Assembly: GCA_030268105.1 (NCBI GenBank)
Contig: BSDZ01000013.1
Coordinates: forward strand, 911,001 to 975,000
Direction of reading: 5' to 3'
From: Volvox africanus
Taxonomy: Eukaryota; Chlorophyta; Chlorophyceae; Chlamydomonadales; Volvocaceae
DNA: 64,000 nucleotides
The notes under the pieces are model-generated. The model had not been told where the DNA came from, made no database searches, and was given only the letters and a program-made list of their open reading frames with translations. The position numbers and the translations under genes were made by a program. Numbering within the stretch: the stretch's first letter is position 1; each line of letters begins with the position of its first letter. Below, piece by piece: positions 36,814 through 48,400 of this stretch.

Positions 36814-37850
36814 CCTGCTTCACAAGTGTTGCAGTGCTAAGAAGTAGTCGAACCGCCAAGGTCAAGGGCGCGGCAAACAACTAGGGCGCAACTGTTTAGA
36901 GGATCGAGGAAAACACTGAAAGGAAATGACAACTCTGCTAGTTCAACGGTATCGATATGGAGTAATGCAAACCGAAGTTTGAGTGCGATATTCATTTTTG
37001 TACGTATCCGACCAATCAATGACCAAGACGAGCACCACTGTCGTGCATGGAAGCGGGCAGAAGCGACATGAACCTCCCCACCGAATAAGGTTCTACTAAG
37101 CTCGCTTATGGTTTCATGCAACTTTTGAACATTTCAGTGCTTGGGTTTGCTCAGGTTGACAGCTTCAGGCCTTGGACGCAGCAACCTTTCGGTGCACGCT
37201 TACCGACCGGCACCTTTATTGCATCTATTTCATGCCTTTCTTTCTGAGGAATATACATAAAGCAGAGCTGTGCTCATCTGATTCGTCATACCTCATCCTT
37301 GCGCATTCTGAGCAGGTTGCCTGTGCACACCGAATGACAGACGTGAGAGCAGATGGCCCACCCCAGCAACAAAACACCAGCAACTTCGCCCCGGCAACTA
37401 GACACCGGCAACAAAATCCATCAAGAAGGGCCCAACTCCCAAACGTAGTCAGGCACATTTACGCGGCACTGTTGAAATAGACTAGGCACCTCCGGACACA
37501 TAGTCACGCAGGGCGTTCCTTATTGGGCGTCCCTTATTCAGACGCGCCCATATCGCTTTACCCAACCCACATGCTCGGCGGCCTCCGTGATTAAGCCACA
37601 TCACGTCGCAATACCTTTGGGGCCAAATCATTTGGGACCTGTAGCAATTCTGTCGGTCCCAGGTCAGTACCAGATGGTGCAGCCCTACACCTCTAAGGCA
37701 GATCGGCACCGAAACCTGCCTCAACTTATGGACTTCTAGACCTACCGCTAGGAATTAGAAGACACCCTCTTGCAGTCGCTGCCAAGCACGCTGTTGCGAC
37801 CCTAACCCACGTAACCACTGTAGGCCTTGAAGCCGGTCCGTACAGAGACC
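36814..37850. other. RAB2 upstream region and unassigned DNA
   Basis: Contains the RAB2 promoter next to 36813. The rest, to the start of the LINE fragment, has short open frames without motifs. Nothing else recognised. Confidence 0.45.
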
Positions 37851-37857
37851 TATAAAA

Positions 37858-39248
37858 ATGCCTTTAATAATAAAAACGTCTTTACCTACTGTGGGCCTCC
37901 AGTATCGCGGCTACCCATCTCCGCGCCTCCATGTCTGGTTCTGTCTGTCTATCACTAGGGTTATGCGCAGGCGCTATCTTGGTATTCACTGGGAGGGGAA
38001 TACGGCTTCTGCTTCTTATACTGATGAACTGTTTAGAGCTGGACAGCGGGCTATGTTTTCTCTTATCAATAAACTTCGTCGTCAAGGATTACTTCATCCT
38101 TTCATTGGGCTTAAGTGCTTTCATATACAAGTTAGGTCTTTTTTGTCTTATGGGGCTCAGGTATGTATCGATAAACCCATACCTAATTCGTCAGGTTATT
38201 GAGCCGGGCATTTTAGAAGTCCAAGAGGGGTATTTTGAGCGCTCCATGTGTGATCGTATGGTCAAGTTACAGCGATCTTTTCTTCGCACTGTTGCGGGCG
38301 TCAAAATGGTGACCAATAGTCTTCTGTTCAGAGAGCTATTCCAGGACCCACTACACGTTTTCTGGGCCAAACTAGTTTTTAGCTTTGGAAATAAGCTAGT
38401 TGCCTTGAAAGACACTATCTACAATAGCGTCTTTCGAGAGGAGATAAGATCAGCTCTTGGCTCGAGCTGTGGAGTAGAGTCATGGGGTTGTAAAGTGATA
38501 CGAGATCTTCAGGCATTAGGGTTGGATTTACACAATATCGGTCCTTCGTCAGACGTTCAGGAGCGTGTTGACACTCTAGCCAACTGTAGGCTAGCGGTTT
38601 ATAATATCATGGAGGAGTTGAAAGATCAGTTTAGGGCTATTGGGCTAAGTCAAGTGAAACCGCGTGAGTTTGTATCGGATAATCGTCAACCCGGGGTGAA
38701 ATGCCGGTATCAACCATGGATGGGTGAACCGTGCCACCCGAAGGAGTACATTTCCTTGATGCACCATATGTGTCTGATCTGCTTTAGACTGTGCTGTTGG
38801 GCTGCCGAGGTTAATCGCCCAAAATAAGCGGACGCTCGGATTGTAAACACCTTGTCTGTGTCTCCGGTGGAAGTCAAGGATGTGTTGATGACATAGCATA
38901 TGACAGGGAATATGGTGTGGCTCGATGTCCGAAGGCAATATGCTTGCTGTCATGAGTGCGACCAATCATCGCTTGCTGGCCAAGGCGTTACACGATATAT
39001 ACAAACTCAGAGGAAGCAGAATTGACACTGCTATCTGATGGTTTCCTTATATGTCTTTTATTAGCTTCTCGGTTTACCACTTTGGTCTTTCAATTTCTTT
39101 TCTTAATTTTTTTTGTTCGCTCTCGAGTTCTCGCGGTCCTTTGAGCCTCCTGGCTCGTACGGGCCTTACGAGCTCATGAAGCTTGTAACAATCAATCAAC
39201 CAATCAATCAACCAATCAACCAATCAACCAACCAACCAACCAACCAAC

Positions 39249-39295
<47 letters not shown>

Positions 39296-39304
39296 CCAAC
39301 CAAC

Positions 39305-39390
<86 letters not shown>

Positions 39391-39392
39391 GG
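37858..39392 (+). mobile_element. 5'-truncated non-LTR retrotransposon (LINE, L1-like) ending in (CAAT)n
   Basis: A frame at 37858-38202 encodes YLGIHWEG...FRAGQRAMFSLINKLRRQG...FLSYGAQV, the thumb region that follows reverse transcriptase in L1-type ORF2 proteins. The continuation (VIEPGILEV..., MVKLQRSFLRTVAGVK, LFRELFQDPL) is in another frame up to 38827, so a frameshift lies at about 38150-38200. The polymerase core and endonuclease are absent. The 3' end carries TTTGAGCCTCCTGGCTCGT...GGGCCTTACGA and a (CAAT)n tail. Dead copy, lower GC than neighbouring exons. Related tails occur at 16.4 kb and perhaps 19.1 kb. Confidence 0.8.
39189..39392. repeat. (CAAT)n/(CAAC)n microsatellite tail of the LINE
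   Basis: About 50 tetranucleotide units, mixed CAAT and CAAC first, then pure CAAT. Directly follows TTGTAA at the LINE 3' end, so it is probably the element's own tandem tail, as in several LINE families. Confidence 0.9.
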
Positions 39393-39859
39393 TTTTACCA
39401 GCGTAGATGAGCCGTTTGGGAGCTGCGAGGTCGGGTTTGACTTTTTATGTTATGGTTAGCCAAATATTGCAAGGCTGTGTACTGATTTGATTACCCGCAG
39501 CTTCAGTTCAAAATAAATTCTAGTGCCTTTTCAGGTCCATATTGGGGCCACACAGGGTAGGGAGGGGTAAGGTATTAGGTAAGCCAGTTACGTGAGGAAA
39601 GCGTCTATGGCGGAGTGCATGTAACCAAATTAAATTGTCTTTAACTCGATAAAGTGAACGACACCAAATATAATAATGGCTGATTAATTGCAACTAATGA
39701 TGGTGTGATATGCAACTAGTTATCATCTTGCAAAAGGGCGTTACGATTTCCGTACTGTACGACTGAAAGAAGGGAAGAGCTGTGCGCTCCGGAACTATGT
39801 TGATCCTTATTTTCTCAATGAATTTTGGACGATAATTGAAATTAGCGCCATAGTGTGGC
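39393..39859. promoter_or_regulatory. Upstream region of the short-chain dehydrogenase
   Basis: 467 bp between the LINE tail and the start codon of the reductase gene, so the promoter abuts a retrotransposon. No specific element recognised. Confidence 0.3.
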
Positions 39860-42458
39860 ATGATGTGGGGCATCCACGCTGTATGGGGACTCCTGTGTCT
39901 TTGTCTTATCTTTCTAAGCTTCGGAACTTATTTCTTGCAACACATCATTTGCTCCTATTTCTTTAAGACACAGAATTTGAAGCGGCGTTATAATGCGCAA
40001 TGGGCCCTCGTGACTGGCGCCAGCTCTGGTGCGTCACGCTTGCACGCGCGTAAATTGTTACATGGTATCGAAGGTTTTGATTGGATTCCGATATTACTTT
40101 CTAACATTGTGATCTCCGGGTTGAAGTAAGGGGCTTCGATCTTTTAGCGCGCCTTTTAAGCCCGGGACGGGACACTGCCATATTGAATTTACAACGCATG
40201 ATTTGTGTGCATGTTTCTCACGATCATTGCTGTATTATGCGAACTTCATGGTTCTTGACAGGAATTGGAAAATCCATCGCAACACGGTTGGCTCGACAGG
40301 GGCTCAACATAGTGCTTGTCGCACTGGGAGATCAACTTCTCGACACCACGTTCGAGGAACTCAAAAGCCAGTTCTCGCAACGTGAATTCCGTAAGGTCGG
40401 TAGTCGCTGTTAGTTGCCGTTTACTTGTGCGCCGGCGGACCTTTCGCACGCACGGCAATCCTCAATCTTGCGACAGCCACATCATCGCCACGGCAAATAC
40501 TTGTCCCTTCTAGACTCCTACTCGCCTTACCAGCCCCACTTTTTGCACCTGGGCAGCCACACACCCACGAGGGAATCCTGCTTTGTATACGACGAGTTGG
40601 TGGTATACGCTCGACTGCCCTGACTACTTTGTCGTAGGTTGCCGTAGACCTCGGTGGCAATGAGTACCTGGGCCCTATTGAGGAGGCCACCCGCGACATT
40701 AAGGTGCAGATTGTTTTCTGCAACGCTGGCTACATGCTAACTGGTTTCTTCCACAACAGGTGCGAACCAGCAGGGATGGTGAGCTCGTCCTTCAGCGCCT
40801 CTGGAACGAGGTCCCTCGCCTTGAGGACACCCGCTAGCTGCGTGGCCCTCTGTAACACCTATCCAAAGCTATGCATGCCTGGTACTTGCGGCACCATGTC
40901 AATACGTCATGTTGGAAAGAGCCAGGTTATGGAGCTAAATGTATATATCTTCAGTATCTCGGGGACAATCCCATGTCAATTCTGTACCATTACAGGGGCC
41001 TAACGAAATTCCTACCGCTTAGTCATCCGGGACTTGCTGTTAACCCCCACCCCACTCCATGTTTCTGTGTGTTCCTGTCACAGGCCGCTCGACGCGCTAA
41101 TGAAAAACCTCAACTGCAATGCGATCAGCGCTGTGCAGATCACCCACTATTTCGTAAGGAGTATGGTGAGTGGTGTCCGTTGCCATTGGCTCTGAGAAAG
41201 TTGGATGAAAGGTATGGAATGGGGTGTGAGCACCGAACGGCAGATGGCAGATCTGGGGCTGCCAGGGAGAGGTGATGGATTGATTGTTTGATCCAGGTGG
41301 CCGCTCAGGGCATCTCGGTGCTGTCGTCTGTGCTGGGAAGTGGGGAGATCAGATTGGACTACGACCTTCCTGGAGATTGTAGCCTTTTGCCAAGTCTTTT
41401 GGTTTAAGAATAGAGTTTAGGTGAAGTTAATCACACGGTCAGGGATTTTATACCAACGGCACAGCCCGCTTTGATTGACCATGCCAGGTCCCACGGGTAC
41501 CTCTTACGTCAGGCAAGTCATGCGCTAGTCTCGTAAGAAATGGCTTATTGCATTGCCATGTCGCTGCTCATCAAAGTTATATAGCTGGTGGAGTTACAGA
41601 AATTGAGACTGGAAGAAGTCCAATCGAGGCCCCTTTGCGGTTTTTTTGTTATGGCCAATATATCTGGCCAGTTACTTTTCCAATTCATCACCCTCACGAT
41701 TGTCCAGATTGCTGATGGCCTGCGCGGCTGTGTCGTCTTCACAAGCTCTGCAGCGGCAGCTATGCCGTCGCCTTTTTCAGTTCAATACGCCGCGACCAAG
41801 GCCTTCATCTCCGTGTTCGGAGCCTCCCTGGCGCCCGAGGTGCACCCATACGGCATTGACGTGCTGGTCTTTCACCCGTCGCCAGTGGCTTCGAGGTTAG
41901 GTTTCTATTGTTATCGGATTTGGGCTCCTCGTGGGTGTAAGGATGATATTAAGTCCTGCCGCTCAGCATCGGCTGCTTGGTTTACGAACCAGGCACACCT
42001 GTCGCTGTGTCAATGTTCAGGTTTTACGACAAGGCCCACAAGCTGGACGCATTGGACTTCTTCAAGCGTTTTGCTGTGCACCCCGATGAGCTCCCGGACA
42101 CGGTCTTCGCCAGCATAGGGCGCACTGTCTGGCGTGATGTGGGGACGACGGCGCTTTGCTTCCGGCTCTTGCCCAAGGTGGGCAACTGCATATGTTGATA
42201 TCTGTATGTCGATAGCTAATCAGTCATCTGTAAAGGGTTCAAGGAAGGCGAGGCATGCGCCGACGTGTGATTGCTCGTTTAATTCTGCTTCCCGCGTGAT
42301 CCATGCCTTATGTTTGGCCCCTCTTATGGCCCATCCGTTCGTAGGTCCTGGACTACAACTTCCTCGCCTTTATTATTACATTGTGCGGGCAGTACATGCC
42401 GGACTTCAAGCGTACGGCGAAGGAGGGTCAGCCCGCAGCCGCCAAGAAAGGGCACTAA
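39860..42458 (+). CDS. Membrane-anchored short-chain dehydrogenase, probable very-long-chain 3-ketoacyl-CoA reductase
   Basis: Exons: 39860-40028, 40262-40395, 40638-40759, 41084-41165, 41708-41895, 42021-42177, 42345-42458; 966 nt, 321 aa. An N-terminal hydrophobic helix (residues about 6-34) precedes the Rossmann motif TGASSGIGK (NADP(H) site). CNAGYM corresponds to the NAG motif. The catalytic triad is in VVFTSSAAAA (Ser) and QYAATKAF (Tyr, Lys). The chain ends KKGH, a KKXX-type ER retrieval signal. Length, N-terminal anchor and ER signal match the HSD17B12/KCR branch, which reduces 3-ketoacyl-CoA in fatty-acid elongation at the ER. A hydroxysteroid dehydrogenase-like role cannot be excluded from sequence alone. 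Confidence 0.88.
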
Positions 42459-42601
42459 CTGGAACGCCAGTGTTAGTGGGGTAGTAATACCGTGGCTGCC
42501 AGTAGATCTTATTTCTGTCGAGGCGGACATCCTGCGTGTTAGGATCGTGGATGCATCGTTCGTAAGCTGTGGTGCGTAGCGAGCCATGTCTGGCACTATT
42601 T

Positions 42602-42606
42602 TGTAA
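42602..42606 (+). terminator. TGTAA polyadenylation signal for the reductase
   Basis: TGTAA 145 bp past the stop codon, a usual distance. Confidence 0.6.
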
Positions 42607-42962
42607 GGCATGCGCATGGTCAACAAGCGTTAAAAGTCCATCTACGGCTGTTTTTGTTAGCTTGGTTTAGAGAGAGCTGACCCCGGAATGGACGTTTGAG
42701 CGGAAGATGGGTCTTTTTCTTCAGGACAGATTTCCTTTCAACGGGGCGGGTTGAACAAATGCTGCGTGGCACGCGGCCCTCTGCAAAAGACGCACCGAGT
42801 GCATGTGAGCAGGCAGTTACAGTGATGAGCATTAGTTCTTGCCTACTAGGAACAAGAGCATAAAATGCTTGTAACCATTTACTGGACACCACTTCGCGAC
42901 CAAAACGTGCATAAGGACACGACAGTATTCCATAACGCCAGCTCTTCACATACCCTGAATAC

Positions 42963-42967
42963 TTACA
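42963..42967 (-). terminator. TGTAA polyadenylation signal for the ATX1 gene
   Basis: TGTAA on the minus strand about 105 bp past the stop at 43070. Confidence 0.6.
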
Positions 42968-43069
42968 CCGAAATCCATCCCCAGACTTGCAGAATGTACA
43001 TAACTAGTTGAACTCCTACAAACATATGCGTTGTTGACTTGTGGGCTGTCCGGAGCAGGTATACGTGGC

Positions 43070-43273
43070 CTATGACACAAGCTCCGTCTTCTTTCCGGTC
43101 TTGGAAATCTTTTCAAGCACATCCTGGGGATTCACATTGCCCTTCACGACCACCTTCTGGTCCTCCAAGCTCACGTTGTAACTCTCGACTCCTTCCATCT
43201 TCCCAAGCACGCGCTGCACGGCTGCAACGCAGCCATTACACATCATCTCCACTTTTAGGACAACCTCAGTCAT
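43070..43273 (-). CDS. ATX1: ATX1-type copper chaperone, 67 aa, single exon
   Basis: The protein begins [25 protein letters not shown] is the MxCxxC Cu(I)-binding loop of heavy-metal-associated (HMA) domains, and the beta-alpha-beta-beta-alpha-beta order ([27 protein letters not shown]) and size fit ATX1/CCH without a plant C-terminal extension. The KTGKK segment is the conserved lysine face that docks to the P-type Cu-ATPase. Known role: carries cytosolic copper to the Golgi Cu-ATPase. The frame stays open upstream to 43513, but the internal ATG at 43273 fits the family. It is unusual here for having no intron in the coding sequence. Confidence 0.92.
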   Translation of the reverse strand: MTEVVLKVEMMCNGCVAAVQRVLGKMEGVESYNVSLEDQKVVVKGNVNPQDVLEKISKTGKKTELVS

Positions 43274-45471
43274 TTTACAGATCAACAAATCGTATACTGA
43301 AGTGTATAGGTTAAATACTCCGTTTGAGCGATGAAAAAAGCCCTTTCGATAAAGCAACTTTAGCTGTGTTGAAGCGCAACCGATCTCCGCTAGATTGATT
43401 GTCTGACGAATGGCCAAGTGCGCCAGTAGCACGTACATCTCGTACTGGCTGTAATCTTGTAGCACCGAAATGTTATACATCGTTGCATTCATCATCGTTG
43501 TTTTGAGGCTCACTTGGGATCCTTTTTATTATTCTGTTAATGGACCACATCTGCGTCAGGTGCTGTTGATCCCTTTAGCCACCGTGATAATCTGCAGACC
43601 ATGCTGCCTAACGGCTAAGGGAGGGAGAAAAAGTGTACTATCTTGCAGCGTAGTTCTATAACCCTCTACTAAGCATTTTCAAGCTCTTAACCCAGGCGGT
43701 ATTTGGCATCGCACGCACATGGTACCTCATATCATAATCGGTGCTAAAGGAGAGGTCCTTAGCGACCTGGTTCTGTTGCAACAAACTCCTAGATTATTGT
43801 AACCCATGGGAATTCAGTCACGGAACGCAATTACTTACAACCACTACCGACACGTGTACTTTGTCAGATGTTCCCAACAAGAATTTGCCAGAAAATAGGA
43901 TTTGCTCCCCTGGTAGGCAGCTGCGCACAGAAACGTGTAGCGCAATGGTCACAATCCAGCATACAGTACCGCATACGGTGGCAGGAGCAGAGGAGGTCAT
44001 TTTACTAGGGAGAGCCAGTAACACATATAAATCACGCTCCCCGGTCAAAGAAACCTGTTCCTTTAAGCTGAGTGCTCGGCAGTGAAGATGTGAATGGTGG
44101 TAAACTTGACTTACAGTGGTGCCCTAGCGGAAGTATTGATATACACGCACCCACAACGTGGTAAAGAGCAGCCAAAAACTATCGCATACAAGTTCCAGGT
44201 CAAGGCACTACTTACCAATTACCAATTAAACCTAGGCCCAGCGGTTCATCCAGGAGGGTGCAGAGCAGCCCCCATAAATTGAATGGTCCGCCACCTATCG
44301 ACATTCTACGAGGAACAGATAGACGCCAAGCCGCCCACCATCTCCAACACTTAAGCCGCCAACACTCACTACCATATTGTAACTAAACAATGAAGGAAAG
44401 AGCAGCTACACCGAAGCTAAGCACCGAGCTATTTTCATCAAAGAGCTTCCGCCATATTAACGCGACCACGGTGCACAGCCGTCCATGCAAATACCCCCAT
44501 CCCGTATGGATGGAGCAACATGCCCCCAAGCCCACATGCATGTCACCAGCTAAACCGTATCATCGAGGTCGGTCGATTTAAGGTAATGCGACACATTCCG
44601 GTTCGAATCAATCCCTCTTGTCAGGAGATCCAATTCTTACATCCGTACACTAAGACAGAAAAAGCCATCGCAAGAAATGCGGCCAAGCCAATTTCGCCAG
44701 ACTGACACATCAAAAAAACGTCCGCTTGAGCGATGGGAGCCATGCATCACTGGCTCATATGCGAGCGATGATTTCGTCGTAACATGCAAACAGGCACTCG
44801 GGAAAGGAGGTTCATTTGTGCACATAGCCACGTGCACGGTTTATAGATTTATAGGGACATGCATATGTACAGTCCATTTAGCGACAGCAGGCTGCGACAG
44901 CTTACGGTGGTTGTTAAGTCATACCAAGCAACTAGCCCTGGTGACGATCCTAGGAGTGCAACAACTTCTATACGTGGCCGCCGTGACACACCGCGACAGT
45001 AAATCCGCATCTGACATCGGGGGCATCCAATGCACGAGTGCAGGCTGCTGTCGCTGATCGCTTCCCTCAAACTGCGGCGGCGCGGCTGCTGGTCCACGAG
45101 CCAGTCTCCGCAAGACTGCGAGCACTTCACATAATGCGTGCGTGCCTGTACGCACAGGTAAATTCGAGTAGTACGTAAAATGTGCCCACATCATTACGCG
45201 CCTTGCCGTTACGTGCCGCCGCAGAACCACACACGCGACAGCACCCAATCCGATAGCCAGTTGAATCATAAATACGTTTGCAGCCTGCTAGATTTCGCCT
45301 GCAACGAGAGCGAAAGGCCGGATCTTCGCCATGCATGTCCTTAATGTCACCACTGGCAGGCGTCCAGGGGCTGGACAGACCCATGGGGCGAGTCCGCAAC
45401 GAAGCGCCAAGGCAGTCGCGGGGAGACAGACACACATGGCAGGAATCTTTGCAATCGCCTGTAACATGTAA
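43274..45471. other. Intergenic region, ATX1 promoter and unassigned DNA
   Basis: About 2.2 kb without a recognised gene on either strand. Includes the ATX1 promoter at its left end. Open frames (for example 43741-44085) lack motifs and splice context. Confidence 0.5.
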
Positions 45472-45476
45472 TTACA
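45472..45476 (-). terminator. Candidate TGTAA polyadenylation signal for the methyltransferase
   Basis: TGTAA only about 20 bp past the stop at 45497; very close, so a more distal signal may be used instead. Confidence 0.35.
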
Positions 45477-45496
45477 ATCGCTCAGAAGACTAGAAG

Positions 45497-48400
45497 TCAA
45501 GCTGCAGTAGTCTGGGTCATTGTTACGTCTACAGCACAATCATTACCGCCTCCGCAACCACTTTGGCGCCCTGTCGTCGTTCCTGCAGCTCGAGACTCTT
45601 CCCGTGCGTCCTCACCCCACCTCATCGTTGTCTCTACGAGTCGCTGGTCTCTCCCCGCAGCATAGGACTTGCCCCATCGCTCAGTTACACTTTCCTCCCG
45701 ACTTTCGCCACCGTATATCCCGCCGCCGCCCGAACTCGGCTCCGCCTGTCCAACTACATTGACAACTGACACGCTTCCATCAGGCGCTGGTGAGGGTGGC
45801 ATTGCGAAACCGGGTGGCTGCGGAGTTGAGGCTGCATCTGCATGCGGTGGAGTGCGTAAGCCAAGCGGCGGAGTGCAGCCATGCGCACTGGGAAACGAAT
45901 GCCGCTGCGGTTGTTGCTGCTGCTGCTGCTGCAGGTGTGTTGGCGGATATGGTTGCTGCTGCTGTTGCTGCTGCTGTTGTTGATGGTGGTGGTAATGATG
46001 CGTTTGGCCGTGCGCGCCATATGACCGTGTGTGTCCTGGCGCACTATGCTGTGGCGGCATAGGCCCCGCAGGGCCCCCGGCAGCCCGCTCCTTTTCCCGA
46101 TCCCGCATGCGCTTTATCGTGGAGCGCACGAACTCCTTCAGGTTGGCCTCTAGCTTGTGCCGTTCGATGGGCTTGTAGACACCTGCACTGCGTCGCTCCT
46201 CCCAAGCGCGCCGTTCCTTAGCGACTACCTCACGGTACACCTGTTGTCGCGATCAAGCGTGGGTGTTTCGGAAGGCAGTACTTAGTTAAACAACGATATG
46301 AAACGAAATGGGCAGCGCCAGCCTCGGCCATTCGCTTCGGACAGGGGCCGTTTTGTGGAGTCGTTGCACATGAATGTAAGAACATCGTGGTAAATAACTT
46401 TGAACAGAGCGCGTTAGGATGGATGAATCATCAGGACGTCGTCTAATGAAGAATGATTGTTTCTCATTCCCCAGCTGCACCAGCCCAGAGCCAGTTGGGC
46501 CAGGATCTCACCTTTGTCCGCAGCGTGTGGGCCTCCTGAACCGAGACGCGGCTCGGGTGCTCCGGTTGCAGGTATTTGCCTAGCCGGTGCCGCACCATGT
46601 CCGCCACGTACGCTCCGAAGGATGCGTTCGGCTCCTCCCACACATCCGCGTGGTGAACGGACACGGGCCGAAGCCAATCTGCACGTATGAATCGGGGTTC
46701 CAGGCTTCAGAAATATATTCAACGTTTACATTAACTTCCTCGAAATTCACGTCTATGTTGCGGGGATTGTAAGCTCCGTTAATGTTATTCTTAAAAAAGC
46801 TAGATCAAGAAGAAAACCTAGTGATAAAAATGATATGCAAATCAAATATTGAAAGTTATAACGTTGATAAGAAATTTATGGAAATGGAAAATCAGTCAAT
46901 AACCAGGTTGCTTAGAACTAAAAACAAAATTGAATCATAAAAAAACCAGGTTGCTGAGGCACTCCAGAACCTACGCAAAGCTATTAGGTTCAAAGCTCCT
47001 ATACATGACCGACGCTTTCACCTTTGTCAATATCCATACTTGCTTGACCCTTATGGCGCTGCTAACCTAATATTTTCGCTGCGGCTACGCGAACTAGAGA
47101 GCTCACAGCCGCACAAAGATTTATAGGAAAGGATGTGGCAGTCGCGCGCAAGATGAGTGCAGAGGGCTAATGTAATCCAGGCTCTACATCGGGCTAGCAT
47201 ATTTGCAGGTGGCGCCGCACCTTCAATGTTTTCCGCCTCTCCGCCGTGACCTCCTCCACCCCCAAACCCGTGCGGCAGCATACCGCCGCGTCCGGCAGCT
47301 GGCATTGCCGAGGCTGCCACGGGCCCCCCACAAGGTTGCCGATCAGGTGACGGTTGTGGCGAAGCTTGCAATATTCCTGGCACTGTCATGCTGCTTGCGC
47401 CTGGAACATCAACAGAGGATCCTACATGGGCCGGTACTCGCCAGTCGCTCAGGGAGCTGATGGGGACAACAGGAGGCAATCCGGCGGAGCCCGTGGCCGC
47501 AGCGGTGCTTGCGCTCCCTGGAGCTGAGGATGGCGGCTGGAAGCCACCAACACCGCCGCCGCCAGTGGCGTGAGCTGGCATGGAGCCAAAGCCGGACAAC
47601 GTGGGCGTAGATGCAGCGGAAGCTGGGCCATGCCCGGCACCCGTGGCACTGTGTACGGGCTCCCAGCCGCTGTATTGCGATGGCGAGTTATGCTGGTGGT
47701 AAGGGCTCGGGCCAGTGGTGGCGCCAACGGTGCCCAGCTGCGTACGTAGCGGTCGAAGCTGTGCACCTTCCCATGTTGCTTTAACTGAACTCGTAACGCC
47801 ATTGGCGAGATGCGGCGGCGGCGGCGGTGGCAACTCGAGCGTCGACGCCGTCAGCACTGGTGGAGGCGGTGGCTCGAGAATCGGCGACATAGGCTGCCCC
47901 GAAGGGCTCACAACAGGCGACCAGCAACAGCCTAGCTCATCTTCTACCTCTGACGCTGTGTTATCCTGGTCTGGGCAGCCGTAGCTACCGTACAAACCCA
48001 ACGCAAAGAGAGTGATAACGTCCGTCAGCTCTGGTTTTCCCTCGCCATTGATCGGTGGAAGCAGAGGTGGCCGTCGCATGGGTCGCTGTAGCATAAAGAG
48101 CTGTTCCGCAGTTAGCAACTCTGGCAAATCCCCCCCTGGATCGCAGCGATCCTCAGATCCTCGTCGGCACCATCCCAAGTTATGGTAGGGTTGCTGGTAT
48201 GCATGTGAGGACCGCGGTGGCGGCCCTGGCAGGTCCCACGATGGTGGTGGTAAGGGAGCACCAGCGTGATCACGATCACTGCCATCGATTGCATCGTGGA
48301 AGCCGATTCCGCGGCGGATGGGCGTGACGCCGGGATGATGATTATGGTAGTGATGGGGGTGAAAGTGGACACCGCCGCTGACCAAGGAGTACGGTGGCCG

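Noticed and set aside
44600..44609. GGTTCGAATC, which resembles a tRNA T-loop
   Set aside because: The flanking bases do not form a T-stem, and no acceptor or anticodon arm could be found around it.
44849..45435. Several minus-strand frames just beyond the methyltransferase 3' end
   Set aside because: They overlap one another in different frames, lack motifs, and lie past a likely polyadenylation signal.
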